Part shown: positions 8,657 through 19,440 of the stretch, piece after piece
Layout of the letters: each line of letters opens with the position of its first letter
Position numbering within the stretch: position 1 is the stretch's first letter
From: UBA6623 sp965238125
Lineage (GTDB): Bacteria > Acidobacteriota > Terriglobia > Bryobacterales > UBA6623
DNA length: 64,000 bases
Direction of reading: 5' to 3'
NCBI GenBank assembly: GCA_965238125.1
Contig: OZ250179.1
Coordinates: 4,712,001-4,776,000, forward strand
Translations under genes and position numbers: made by a program
Notes under the pieces: generated by a model
What the model was told of the DNA's origin: nothing
Seen by the model: the letters and a program-made list of their open reading frames with translations, nothing else
Database searches by the model: none

Positions 8657-10168
8657 CTAACAACTTAGACGCCCGGCGTCCTCGGACGGATCCAAGAAAT
8701 CGACTTCGTTGGGCGCCACTTCCTTGATTTCCAGCAGCACCCGACTGCGTTGTTCCGCGGCGAATCTCGCGGACGGCCCGAAAGTGCGGGCCCAAACAAT
8801 CTCTTCGCCCTTCGGCTCGTTGCCTTCCGGTTCCGCCTCGATCCGGGTCCGCTCGGCTCCGACCAGCACCGGCCAACCGCCGCGGCGCCAAACCGCGATT
8901 CGCTGCTCGTGGAACAGCGACTTGAGTTTCTTGGCGCCGGTTCGTCCGGCGGGTTGGTAACGGTCTCCAGGCCGCCAGTTACGCAAACGCAACGGTCGAG
9001 GGAGCTTTTCCCAATCGAGCAAGTTCCGCCACTCACCATTATACGCCTGTTTGGGAGCTAAGTTCTCTCGGTAATACAACTTGAGTATCACTAAGGATGT
9101 TCCCCAGGGCCCCGAATAGCGGCCTGGGGCATCTACGCCCAAGTCATATGCCCCGGCGTCTTCGCCGCTTGGGGCCGTCGCGGGCGAGAGCCGGACCTCT
9201 CCAAGCGACCGTTGAGCGTGCAGGCCGGGCAGATCCAATTGGCCGCCGCCTTGTGCTTCGTCGCTCAGACGGCGAAGAGATTCGACATGGTCGAAGTCGA
9301 TTCCCCGCAGGTCACCGCGCACCTGTTCGATGGCATGGCGCAGCAGCCGCCTGGTCGCGGCGAGGGAGAGCGGCCGCAGCGAATCGACCCGGAAGCCGAG
9401 CCCGCCGTCGGTAGGGGTCAGGTGAGTCCGCGCGAGCGCCGGCAGCCTCGTAGCCCAGTCTTCTTCCTCGGCGCGGGACCACTCCGCCATGTTTGCCAAG
9501 GTATTGATGACGTTAGGGTTCCAGTCGCTCTGGAGGTGAGGCAGCAGGTCGTGACGCAAGCGGTTGCGGTCGCGGCCCGGGTCGAGGTTGCTCGAGTCGA
9601 GCCTGTAATCGTACCCGTGGCCGGCAAGATAGGCCATCACGTCTTCTCTTGTGACTTCAAGAAGGGGGCGAACAATGTGTTCCCCCATTACGGGACGAAC
9701 GCCCGCTAACCCGGCCCCGCCGGACCCTCGCAAGATCCGGAAAAGCACGGTTTCGGCCTGGTCGGAGCGAGTATGGCCGACCGCAATCTTGTCATATCGG
9801 CCCTCGTCGACCAAGGACCGAAAGTATTCATATCGGATCTTGCGGGCGGCTTGTTCGAGATTGTCGCCTGTCCGGCGGGCTTCCGAAGCCACCGCGACAG
9901 ACCCTAGATCCGCTTCCAGCCCGAGCTTGCGCGCCAACTCGGCGACAAATTCGCGGTCCCGGTCTGATTCGGAGTCGCGCAACTGGTGGTCAAGGTGGGC
10001 AACGCCCAAGGTGACGCCGAGGCGGGGACCGAGTTCGCGCAACGCATAAAGCAGCGCCACCGAGTCGGGGCCGCCGGAAACCGCCACGCCCACGCGTTCA
10101 CCGCGACCCAACATTCCGTACTTGCTGATCGTGGCTTCGATGCCGCGAATGAAGTTTTCGATTTCCAC
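8657..10168 (-). CDS. tilS: tRNA(Ile)-lysidine synthetase
   Basis: Modifies C34 of the tRNA-Ile CAU anticodon to lysidine using ATP and lysine, which changes both charging and decoding; usually essential. The N-type ATP-pyrophosphatase signature SGGPDSVAL is at about residue 31, followed by VAHLDHQLRDSESDRD and VGHTRSDQAETVLFR. The C-terminal TilS domain is recognisable in RLRNWRPGDRYQPAGRTGAK. At 503 residues it is slightly longer than average, normal for this group. It heads a tilS-ftsH pair on the minus strand; IS1380 copy 2 begins about 55 bp upstream of its start and could interfere with the promoter. Confidence 0.95.
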   Translation of the reverse strand: MEIENFIRGIEATISKYGMLGRGERVGVAVSGGPDSVALLYALRELGPRLGVTLGVAHLDHQLRDSESDRDREFVAELARKLGLEADLGSVAVASEARRTGDNLEQAARKIRYEYFRSLVDEGRYDKIAVGHTRSDQAETVLFRILRGSGGAGLAGVRPVMGEHIVRPLLEVTREDVMAYLAGHGYDYRLDSSNLDPGRDRNRLRHDLLPHLQSDWNPNVINTLANMAEWSRAEEEDWATRLPALARTHLTPTDGGLGFRVDSLRPLSLAATRRLLRHAIEQVRGDLRGIDFDHVESLRRLSDEAQGGGQLDLPGLHAQRSLGEVRLSPATAPSGEDAGAYDLGVDAPGRYSGPWGTSLVILKLYYRENLAPKQAYNGEWRNLLDWEKLPRPLRLRNWRPGDRYQPAGRTGAKKLKSLFHEQRIAVWRRGGWPVLVGAERTRIEAEPEGNEPKGEEIVWARTFGPSARFAAEQRSRVLLEIKEVAPNEVDFLDPSEDAGRLSC

Positions 10169-10223
10169 GTCGGTTAGGCCACGATGTCATTGTAGCGACG
10201 CGCTGTCCGTTCCATCCGTTAAG

Positions 10224-11889
10224 CCCGCATTTTCAATTTGATGTATGAGCTTCAGACCATCCAGCGACCTTCAGCGTCTTTATTGATAGGGGCTAGAGCC
10301 CGATAAGGACGCCATGGAGGTCAACACCCGATGGGTGAAAAAGAAAACAAGCCGTTTCAGCTCACGTTCAATGGATTTCTCAAAGTCGATTTCCAAGGAT
10401 CGCGAGTCACCTCGGATGGCGGTCTGATTCTCGTTCGCGAACTGGATGAACGACTCGGACTCGGGAAGCTGATCGACGAGCATCTCAGCGACTCGCGACA
10501 AGGCTTGAACAAGAAGTTCCCGCTGGCCGATCTGCTGCGGCAGTCGGTCTACAGCCGACTCGCTGGCTACGAGGACCTCAATGACGCCGTTCGAGTATCC
10601 GCCGATCCGACCTTTCGCTTGATCGGCTCGAAGAGGAACTGGGATCGCGGAGCAGCCTTGACCTCGACGCTGCATGGCTTCGAGACGGAGATGCTGGCGA
10701 GCGAAGAGAACTTGCTGGGGCTGATGGCAGTGAACCGGGAGCTGGTCGCGCAAGCCGAAGCTCCCGACGGTTCAGACCGCGTGGTGCTCGACATGGACTC
10801 CACGGAGAGCCCCGTCCACGGCCAACAGGAAGGCAGTGCCTACAACGGCCATTTTGAGTCCCTCTGCTATCACCCGCTGTTGCTGTTCAACCAGCACGGC
10901 GACTGCCTAGGCGCGAAGCTGCGTCCCGGCAACGTGCACAGCGCCGAGGACTGGGACGAGCTGCTACTGCCGGAGATCGAACGACAACAGGCGGAGGGCA
11001 AACAGGTGACGTTCCGCGCCGACGCCGCCTTCGCCAAGCCCGAGATCTACGAGGCGATGGAGGAGCGCGGCGTGGACTACGTGATTCGCATCCCGGCGAA
11101 CAAGAGCCTGGAGCTGGAGATCGAGGACATCCTGTTTCGGCCACCGGGCAGGCCGAACGCCAAGCCCCTAGTGCGCTACAAGAGTTTTCGCTATCAGGCC
11201 GAGAGCTGGTCGAAGGCAAGGCGAGTTGTCGCCAAGGTCGAGCATCACCAGGGCGAACTATTCCCGCGCGTCGGATTTGTCGTGACGAGCATGAGCTTGC
11301 CGAGCCGCTCGGTCGTGCGGTTCTACAACAAGCGCGGCACGGCGGAGCAGTGGATCAAAGAAGGCAAACAGGCCACGCACTGGACCCGCTTGTCGTGTCA
11401 CCGCTTCCGAGCCAACGAGGTACGGCTGCAACTCAGCGTGCCGGCCTACAACCTGGGCAACCTGTGGCGGCGGCTAGGGCTGCCGCAGCGAATCAAAAGC
11501 TGGTCGCTAACGAGTTTGCAACACAGGTTGATGAAGACCGGCGGTCGGCTGGTCAAGCATGCTCGCTACTACTGGTTGCTGCTGGCGGAGGGGCATCTGA
11601 ACCGGCGGCTGTTCGGTGACATGCTGCATAGGATCTGGGCGCTGCCTGTGCCGGGTGGGTAGCGTTGCCCGGGCGAGGATCAACAGTTTTTGGCTCCAAA
11701 AAGGTTTCGCAGGGAGCAGTGTCGGCCGGAGCGCCGTTCAGTCCGCTCAATCAACGTCTGTGAGCGGACGGACGAGCCCTGGCGCCTACCGGCGGAGGTG
11801 ATGTGCAGGGTTCAGCGCGAAAAGACGTGGTATTCGGCGCAGCGGGGGTGTATCCTGTGACCGTGCCAGGGCCAAAATGGAAATCCTGG
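10224..11889 (+). mobile_element. IS1380-family element (copy 2, divergent, plus strand)
   Basis: Length 1666 bp, the same as copies 1 and 3. The left end CCCGCATTTTCAATTT aligns to the CCCGGATTTCCACTTT end of the others with several mismatches; the right end is the common ATGGAAATCCTGG. No target duplication is visible (left flank TTAAG, right flank TCGAA). The 5' region and most of the transposase differ from copies 1 and 3, while the last ~70 codons and the 3' flank are almost identical, so the copy appears mosaic. Confidence 0.88.
10331..11662 (+). CDS. IS1380-family transposase (copy 2)
   Basis: 443 residues with the same architecture as copy 1: VVLDMDSTESPVHG, FRADAAFAKPEIY and YNKRGTAEQWIKEGK give the DDE core. 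I count roughly 38 amino acid differences from copy 1, all before the final ~70 residues, which are identical. The ATG follows GGAGGTCAACACCCG. No frame damage is visible, so the protein is probably active or only recently inactive. Confidence 0.93.
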   Translation: MGEKENKPFQLTFNGFLKVDFQGSRVTSDGGLILVRELDERLGLGKLIDEHLSDSRQGLNKKFPLADLLRQSVYSRLAGYEDLNDAVRVSADPTFRLIGSKRNWDRGAALTSTLHGFETEMLASEENLLGLMAVNRELVAQAEAPDGSDRVVLDMDSTESPVHGQQEGSAYNGHFESLCYHPLLLFNQHGDCLGAKLRPGNVHSAEDWDELLLPEIERQQAEGKQVTFRADAAFAKPEIYEAMEERGVDYVIRIPANKSLELEIEDILFRPPGRPNAKPLVRYKSFRYQAESWSKARRVVAKVEHHQGELFPRVGFVVTSMSLPSRSVVRFYNKRGTAEQWIKEGKQATHWTRLSCHRFRANEVRLQLSVPAYNLGNLWRRLGLPQRIKSWSLTSLQHRLMKTGGRLVKHARYYWLLLAEGHLNRRLFGDMLHRIWALPVPGG

Positions 11890-11964
11890 TCGAAAACAAT
11901 ACCCATTGTTGCCCCCGGAAACGCTTATTGCGATAATGAGCTTCCCCTCTCTTGGAGCCACCCG

Positions 11965-12204
11965 ATGGCTGAAACCCGCCTGGGCGACATTATCGACGAC
12001 CATTGTTCGAAGTGTCGTATGTTGACCAACCATTCCGTCGTCGCGCTCGTTGACGATGCGCCGGCGAAAGTTTGCTGCCGCACTTGCCACCACGAACATA
12101 AGTATCGTCACGGCAAGGGCGGAACGAAGAAAAAGAAACCCGGCAAGAAGGCGGCCCTGTTCGATGAAGTTCTAGCGAAAATGACCGGCGGCGAACCGGA
12201 ATAG
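11965..12204 (+). CDS. Small CxxC zinc-ribbon-like protein
   Basis: A 79-residue basic protein, MAETRLGDIIDDHCSKCRML. Two cysteine pairs (CSKC at about 14-17 and CRTCHHEH at about 37-44) could hold one zinc ion, and a lysine-rich segment (KKKKPGKKAA) follows. I recognise the general type, small CxxC proteins common in Acidobacteriota and Deltaproteobacteria, but not a function; nucleic-acid binding is inference. The start ATG lies 76 bp beyond the end of IS1380 copy 2, so its original upstream region has been displaced. A longer in-frame start at 11803 would lie inside the IS and is rejected. Confidence 0.65.
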   Translation: MAETRLGDIIDDHCSKCRMLTNHSVVALVDDAPAKVCCRTCHHEHKYRHGKGGTKKKKPGKKAALFDEVLAKMTGGEPE

Positions 12205-12256
12205 AGCCGGCCCGCATTTCTCATCGATCGGGCCTTCCGGGAGGCGCGCCGGCTGC

Positions 12257-13909
12257 TCAGGGCATCGTGACCTTCAAGATCCGTGTTTCTCGTGTGATTT
12301 CGCTGATCAGCCGGTCGCCCGAGACGAGGCGTCCGAAATTCGTATAGCGGCCGTCGAACTCCGCCAGGTCCTTCAGTGCAATGAAGAAGCGGTAGCCGCC
12401 GGAATCTCTCGGGTCGGCAATCATTCCTAAACTGCCGCGTATAAACAGTTCGGTATTGATCTCACAGCGGACGCTTGGCGGAAAGCGTACCGGGTCGCTT
12501 GGCCGCGCCGCGCGGAACTCGACAAGCCGAGCGGGTTCCACGGCCACGAAGCGTTGCTGCTCAAACGCGCCCTGCTCCGTCAAAGCGGCAAAGTGCTCGG
12601 CGGTTAAGCGCGCTTCGTCATAGTGAATGTCCAGTTCAAACGCGCCGATGGTCGTGTGGACTCTCAGCCGACGATTCAATTCACGGGAGATGCGTTGGTA
12701 GTCCGCCGCTTCGAATCGTGGTTCGGACGGCGAGTCAGTATCCCTGATTTCCGGTTTCGAATCGGCGGCCTCCAGTTCTCCGAGCCGGTCCTTCGCCCGT
12801 GGGGAACCGAGGATTTCCAGGGCGCGCGCGAAACTCTCCCGCCCCGCTCCGCTCTCGTAGGCCGAGGGAAGACCGTCAACGCCCGTGAAATACTCCTCAT
12901 CGTTCGCCGCCAAGCGCGCCATCGCTTCTTCGGCGGCGTACGATAGCGGATTAGGCTGAAACCGCAACGCCTGTACCAAGGGAACCGCGCGTCGTTCGCC
13001 GACCACGCCGAGTGCATGAACCGCCGCGATCCGCACGTTCGGGTTCTTATCGCGCAAGCCTGCCGCCAAGGTAGACGCCACGTTAGGAGGCCGCAACGCA
13101 CCGAGAGCTCGGTAAGCCTGGATGCGCACTTGCGGGTCTCGGTCTTCGGTTCGACGCTCGACAGCTTGCGCAACATCATCGGCGGGTTCAGCACGACGCA
13201 GCGCCTCGAGCGCGACGGCGCGTACCTTAGCGTTTCGGTCCTCCGACCGCTTCATCAATTGCTTGGTCAACTCGTCGTCCGGTTCGACGTTGAGCCGGTT
13301 CAGCGCATCGATGGCGGATCGGCGAACATCCTGATCGTCCGATCGCAGCAACTCGCTGATCCAAGGAACCGTCTCATGAGCCTGCATCCGCGCCAGGGCC
13401 GCCAGAGTGACCGGGAGCGGCGCGGGCGTATTGAGCAAAGCACCCATCGCTTCCCGCCGGCGCAGCTTGCCCAGCGCTTCGACGGCGTAGGCAATGACGC
13501 CTCGCTCGCGGTCGCCGAGAAGAGCCAGGAGGGCCCGGGCAGCCTCGGGTCGGCGTTTTCGACCCAGCCGGGCAAGGCTCTCGAAGTCCTCGATCTGGCC
13601 GATGGCGAAGGCCGCCATGGCGCGCACGCGCGGGCTGGGGTCTTTCGTTGCTTCTAGTAACAGATCGAGGGTTCGGGGGTCGCCAATGCGGCCGAGGGCA
13701 AGGCAGGCTCGGCGGCGCGTGTCGCCGATCGGCGCGCGCACTCTCGCCCGCAGCCAGTCATCCACTTGGCGCTTGTCCTCGCGTTCGAGAAAGTCCCCTT
13801 CGATGCGATGGACCGGCCTCGTCAACAACAGCCACGCCGCCGCCGAGCCCAGCAAAACCATGCACACGACGAGTATGCGCAACTCGAAGCGTCTGACAAT
13901 TTCGACCAA
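12257..13909 (-). CDS. Membrane-anchored HEAT-repeat protein with degenerate cyclophilin domain
   Basis: After an N-terminal membrane helix (ILVVCMVLLGSAAAWLLL), residues ~50-350 are HEAT/PBS-type repeats (for example RVRAMAAFAIGQI, DVRRSAIDALNRL, NVRIAAVHALGVV). The C-terminal ~150 residues follow the cyclophilin peptidyl-prolyl isomerase pattern (VHTTIGAFELDIHYDEA..HFAAL, GSLGMIADPRDSGGYRFFIA, GRYTNFGRLVSGDRLI). The active-site FHR is not there (RFVAVEP instead), so catalysis is doubtful and a scaffold role is more likely. I choose TTG 13909 because earlier starts run into the preceding gene, which ends at 13944. It probably shares a transcript with that gene. Confidence 0.75.
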   Translation of the reverse strand: MVEIVRRFELRILVVCMVLLGSAAAWLLLTRPVHRIEGDFLEREDKRQVDDWLRARVRAPIGDTRRRACLALGRIGDPRTLDLLLEATKDPSPRVRAMAAFAIGQIEDFESLARLGRKRRPEAARALLALLGDRERGVIAYAVEALGKLRRREAMGALLNTPAPLPVTLAALARMQAHETVPWISELLRSDDQDVRRSAIDALNRLNVEPDDELTKQLMKRSEDRNAKVRAVALEALRRAEPADDVAQAVERRTEDRDPQVRIQAYRALGALRPPNVASTLAAGLRDKNPNVRIAAVHALGVVGERRAVPLVQALRFQPNPLSYAAEEAMARLAANDEEYFTGVDGLPSAYESGAGRESFARALEILGSPRAKDRLGELEAADSKPEIRDTDSPSEPRFEAADYQRISRELNRRLRVHTTIGAFELDIHYDEARLTAEHFAALTEQGAFEQQRFVAVEPARLVEFRAARPSDPVRFPPSVRCEINTELFIRGSLGMIADPRDSGGYRFFIALKDLAEFDGRYTNFGRLVSGDRLISEITRETRILKVTMP

Positions 13910-13943
13910 GCCGCAATGGTACCAGAGCAGCCGTGCGCCGCAA

Positions 13944-15239
13944 TTATGGCGTGAAGGAGATACCGATGAGGGGAACGACCTTATCCCGCAAGCCGCCGTC
14001 GTTGAGTTGGACGATGACGTTGAAGGTGACCAACACGGTTGCGGCCGGGTTGAGCTTGAAGCCAAAGGCGGCGTCGGCGAGGTTAATGCCGCCGGGCTGA
14101 AAGGCGATCGTCGGGAATAAGGTTCCGTCGACAGCGGTGACGTTCGAGAGCGAAACGCGCTGTGTGTCGACCAGGCGTTGTCCGAGAAAATCGGCGGCCA
14201 AGGAGAATTTCCGAGTCACGCCGATATCGACGCCGGCGGAATAGAGAAACTGATCAGGCAATCCGGCCTTGACGCCGGCTTGAACATCTCCCGCCAGCAC
14301 GCTGTCGCCGTTAAATTGGTACCCCACGTTGACGTGCGGCGAGAAGCGTTTGTAGTTATACGAAAACACGACGAAGGGTTTGAACCCGGGGGCGCCGGTC
14401 CCCAAAAAATCAAGCTCGTTGCCGGTGGGAAGTCGCAAATCGGTTCCCAACGCCAGCCCGGCCTTTTCCCATTTTGTCGCGGTACCCTTCAGGCGGATAA
14501 TGACGTCGCCCAGCCCCGACGCCGAACCGCCGTTCTGAAACGTTCTTTGCGCCACATCACGCCCGGCCTGAAAGGTATGCGGGATCTCCGGATCGCCCGC
14601 TGTCCCGATGCGCTGAATCTGTACGTCGGAGATGACGTCCAAGTTGGTGGTCACGAACGGAATCGCGACCGAGATATCCACGCGTTCATTGAGTCCGTAG
14701 GTGAAGAACGTGGTCAATTGGCCCATCTGCAGATCGATTAGATTGCGCGAAGTGATCAGGTCCTTGAGAAAGGGCGAATCGGGATCCACGGTCGGTTGAT
14801 GCCGGAAGACGGACGGAACGTTGTCGAGCGAAACGCCGTCAAGAGTGTCGAAGCTGAAGTGCTGGAAGCTGAACCCGAAGTAAAAGCGGTCGGCGCCCAC
14901 CGTTTCCGCGCGCTCGGTCAAGATTGGTCCGAAACTCTGCGCAGAGCGGACATAGGTGCCCAATGTGGGATCGAACGCATACGTAAAGCCGGCGGCTGTC
15001 GAAGGAATCGGCAGCGAGGTCAACTGCCCCGCCATGGCGTTGTTGAAGGGCGCGAAATTCGAACGAAACGAACTGTCAAAGTGAGCCCGATGCCGATCGC
15101 TGTCGAGGGCCAGCCCGGAGGGCCCGTAGAGATCGGCGATAGCCAGCGCCAGTTTGCCTCGATTAAAGGCCTGACCGAAAGCCTGGGAGGCGCTCCACAA
15201 GAGGAGAAACGGCAGCAGAACAGCGATTTTTTTCGTCAT
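13944..15239 (-). CDS. Outer-membrane beta-barrel, phenol-degradation MetA/transporter-like
   Basis: A 431-residue protein beginning MTKKIAVLLPFLLLWSASQA with a clear signal peptide. The mature part is rich in alternating hydrophobic beta-strands and glycine (LPTGNELDFLGTGAPGFKPF, FSPHVNVGYQFNGD, KFSLAADFLGQRLVDTQRV) and ends in Phe-Thr-Pro after a strand, as in outer-membrane barrels of the 'MetA pathway of phenol degradation'/transporter group (PF13557 style). The substrate is unknown. The ATG at 15239 directly precedes the signal sequence; an upstream open start adds only an unlikely leader. The HEAT-repeat gene follows 34 bp downstream. Confidence 0.65.
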   Translation of the reverse strand: MTKKIAVLLPFLLLWSASQAFGQAFNRGKLALAIADLYGPSGLALDSDRHRAHFDSSFRSNFAPFNNAMAGQLTSLPIPSTAAGFTYAFDPTLGTYVRSAQSFGPILTERAETVGADRFYFGFSFQHFSFDTLDGVSLDNVPSVFRHQPTVDPDSPFLKDLITSRNLIDLQMGQLTTFFTYGLNERVDISVAIPFVTTNLDVISDVQIQRIGTAGDPEIPHTFQAGRDVAQRTFQNGGSASGLGDVIIRLKGTATKWEKAGLALGTDLRLPTGNELDFLGTGAPGFKPFVVFSYNYKRFSPHVNVGYQFNGDSVLAGDVQAGVKAGLPDQFLYSAGVDIGVTRKFSLAADFLGQRLVDTQRVSLSNVTAVDGTLFPTIAFQPGGINLADAAFGFKLNPAATVLVTFNVIVQLNDGGLRDKVVPLIGISFTP

Positions 15240-15315
15240 GATTTTCCGGAGTGGGGAAGCAGCGGGAAGGATCGCTCGGATCGCGGCGGCCGGGAAGATT
15301 AGCCGCCCCATTCCT

Positions 15316-17286
<1,971 letters not shown>

Positions 17287-17436
17287 GGCTTTGGCCGCCG
17301 CCGACGGAGCGTCCTTGCCACAAGAGTAACCTAACGTGTGAATACGGTCAACGGGATGGAAGGGCATTTCGGTCCCCGTCGGCGGGCGGGATTGCGTTGG
17401 CGTTTCGGTTTTGACATCGTTAGGGATACGAACCCC

Positions 17437-19344
17437 ATGGCTTTGACGCGCCCCACCCTGAGCGACTACGACCTGCACCTGCTGGCGGAGGGTACGCACT
17501 ATCGTTCCTACGACAGGCTGGGGGCGCATCGGGCGTTTTCAGGGGATCAGCGGGGGGTTCGTTTCGCGGTGTGGGCCCCGAACGCCGAACGCGTTTCGGT
17601 CATTGGGGATTTTAACGAGTGGGACCCGGAAAACCGGCCGCTTCGTCTCCGACCCGAGGCGGGCGTCTGGGAGGGATTCGTCGAAGGCTTGGGTGCCGGC
17701 GCGTTGTACAAATACCACATCGTCTCGCGAGAAAACGGGCATTCCGCCGACAAAGCGGACCCCTATGGCTTCGCGGCGGAGCTAAGGCCGCAAACGGCGT
17801 CGAAAGTCTGGGACTTATCCGAATACGAGTGGGGGGACGCGGAGTGGATGGGGAATCGCGCTCTTCGCAATTCCCACGAGGCCCCGATCTCCATTTATGA
17901 AGTCCACCTCGGTTCGTGGCGGCGGGCGGCGGACGAGCTCGATCGCCGGCTGAGCTACGCCGAAATCGCTCCCCTGCTCGCCGATTATCTCACGGAGATG
18001 GGTTTCACGCATGTCGAGCTGTTGCCGGTGAGCGAACACCCCTTCGACGGCTCGTGGGGTTATCAACCAGTGGGCTACTTTGCGCCGACCAGCCGTTTCG
18101 GCACACCCGACGATTTCATGGCGATGGTCGATCTGCTGCATCAGCGCGGCATCGGCGTAATCATCGACTGGGTGCCGGCCCACTTCCCGCATGACGGTCA
18201 CGGGCTGGGCTATTTCGACGGGACGCATCTCTATGAACACGCCGATCCGCGCAAGGGCAAGCATCCGGACTGGGACACCCTGATTTTCAACTACGGGCGG
18301 CGGGAAGTCGCCAACTTCCTGATCAGCAACGCTTTGTTTTGGCTGGATCGCTATCACATCGACGGGCTGCGCGTGGATGCCGTGGCCTCCATGTTATACC
18401 TCGACTACGGGCGCGAGGACGGCGAATGGGTAGCAAACCGCCACGGCGGCAACGAGAACCTAGAGGCCGTTGAATTCCTGCGTCGCTTCAACGAGTTGGT
18501 CTACGCGGAATATCCCGACGTGATGACGATGGCCGAGGAGTCGACTTCCTGGCCGATGGTTTCGCGCCCGACCGACGCGGGCGGGTTGGGATTCGGGTTC
18601 AAGTGGAACATGGGTTGGATGCACGACATGCTCGAGTACATGGCGGAGGACCCGATCAACCGCAAGCACCACCACAACAAGGTCACTTTCAGCATGCTCT
18701 ACGCCTTCAGCGAAAATTTCGTCTTGCCGTTTTCGCATGACGAGGTGGTCCACGGAAAAGGTTCGATGCTGAACAAGATGCCCGGCGACGATTGGCAACG
18801 CTTTGCGAATCTTCGCTTGCTCTATGGCTTGTTATTCGGGCACTCGGGCAAGAAGCTGCTTTTCATGGGAGATGAATTCGGCCAACGAAAGGAATGGGAC
18901 CACGACGGTACGCTCTCGTGGGAAGCGCTCGATAGCCCGTTGCACGCGGGCGTGCAAATGTGGGTGCGGGACCTCAACGATCTCTACCGCACCGAGCCCG
19001 CGCTTTATGAGCTGGATTTCGATGCGGAAGGGTTCGAGTGGGTCGACTGCGGCGACCGCGAATCGAGCGTGGTTAGTTTCCTGCGTCGCGGCAAGAGCAC
19101 GAGCGATCAACTGCTCTTTGTGTGCAATTTTACGCCTGTGTCGCGGTACTACTATCCAGTGGGAGCCCCCCAGCCGGGGTTTTGGCAGGAGATCCTAAAC
19201 AGCGACGCCGAAATCTACGGGGGGAGCAATCAGGGTAACCAAGGTGGTGTGAAAGCGACGAATGCGCCGCTGCATACTTGGCCTTGTTCTCTTTTCGTGA
19301 CCCTGCCGCCGCTGGCCACGTTGGTTTTCAGGAAAGTGCGATAG
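17437..19344 (+). CDS. glgB: 1,4-alpha-glucan branching enzyme
   Basis: Introduces alpha-1,6 branches into glycogen by cutting and re-attaching alpha-1,4 chains (GH13). The N-terminal CBM48 region contains FAVWAPNAERVSVIGDFNEW. The catalytic barrel shows DGLRVDAVASMLY (nucleophile Asp), MAEESTSWP (acid/base Glu) and FSHDEVVHGKGS (third carboxylate). About 635 residues from ATG 17437, normal for GlgB; an in-frame upstream extension of 33 residues has no family counterpart. It runs divergently from the broken kinase. No other glycogen gene is visible nearby, so it stands alone. Confidence 0.96.
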   Translation: MALTRPTLSDYDLHLLAEGTHYRSYDRLGAHRAFSGDQRGVRFAVWAPNAERVSVIGDFNEWDPENRPLRLRPEAGVWEGFVEGLGAGALYKYHIVSRENGHSADKADPYGFAAELRPQTASKVWDLSEYEWGDAEWMGNRALRNSHEAPISIYEVHLGSWRRAADELDRRLSYAEIAPLLADYLTEMGFTHVELLPVSEHPFDGSWGYQPVGYFAPTSRFGTPDDFMAMVDLLHQRGIGVIIDWVPAHFPHDGHGLGYFDGTHLYEHADPRKGKHPDWDTLIFNYGRREVANFLISNALFWLDRYHIDGLRVDAVASMLYLDYGREDGEWVANRHGGNENLEAVEFLRRFNELVYAEYPDVMTMAEESTSWPMVSRPTDAGGLGFGFKWNMGWMHDMLEYMAEDPINRKHHHNKVTFSMLYAFSENFVLPFSHDEVVHGKGSMLNKMPGDDWQRFANLRLLYGLLFGHSGKKLLFMGDEFGQRKEWDHDGTLSWEALDSPLHAGVQMWVRDLNDLYRTEPALYELDFDAEGFEWVDCGDRESSVVSFLRRGKSTSDQLLFVCNFTPVSRYYYPVGAPQPGFWQEILNSDAEIYGGSNQGNQGGVKATNAPLHTWPCSLFVTLPPLATLVFRKVR

Positions 19345-19440
19345 GGAGATGAACGCCGCGCCCAACGTTGGCACGGTCGAATTGTGGTCGCACGGCATCG
19401 AGACGGTGCCTCACCGCCGTGCTTGCTCTTGGCGGCGAGA

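Noticed and set aside
10224..10330. Target-site duplication for IS1380 copy 2
   Set aside because: The bases on both sides (TTAAG and TCGAA) do not match; the copy may have been rearranged.
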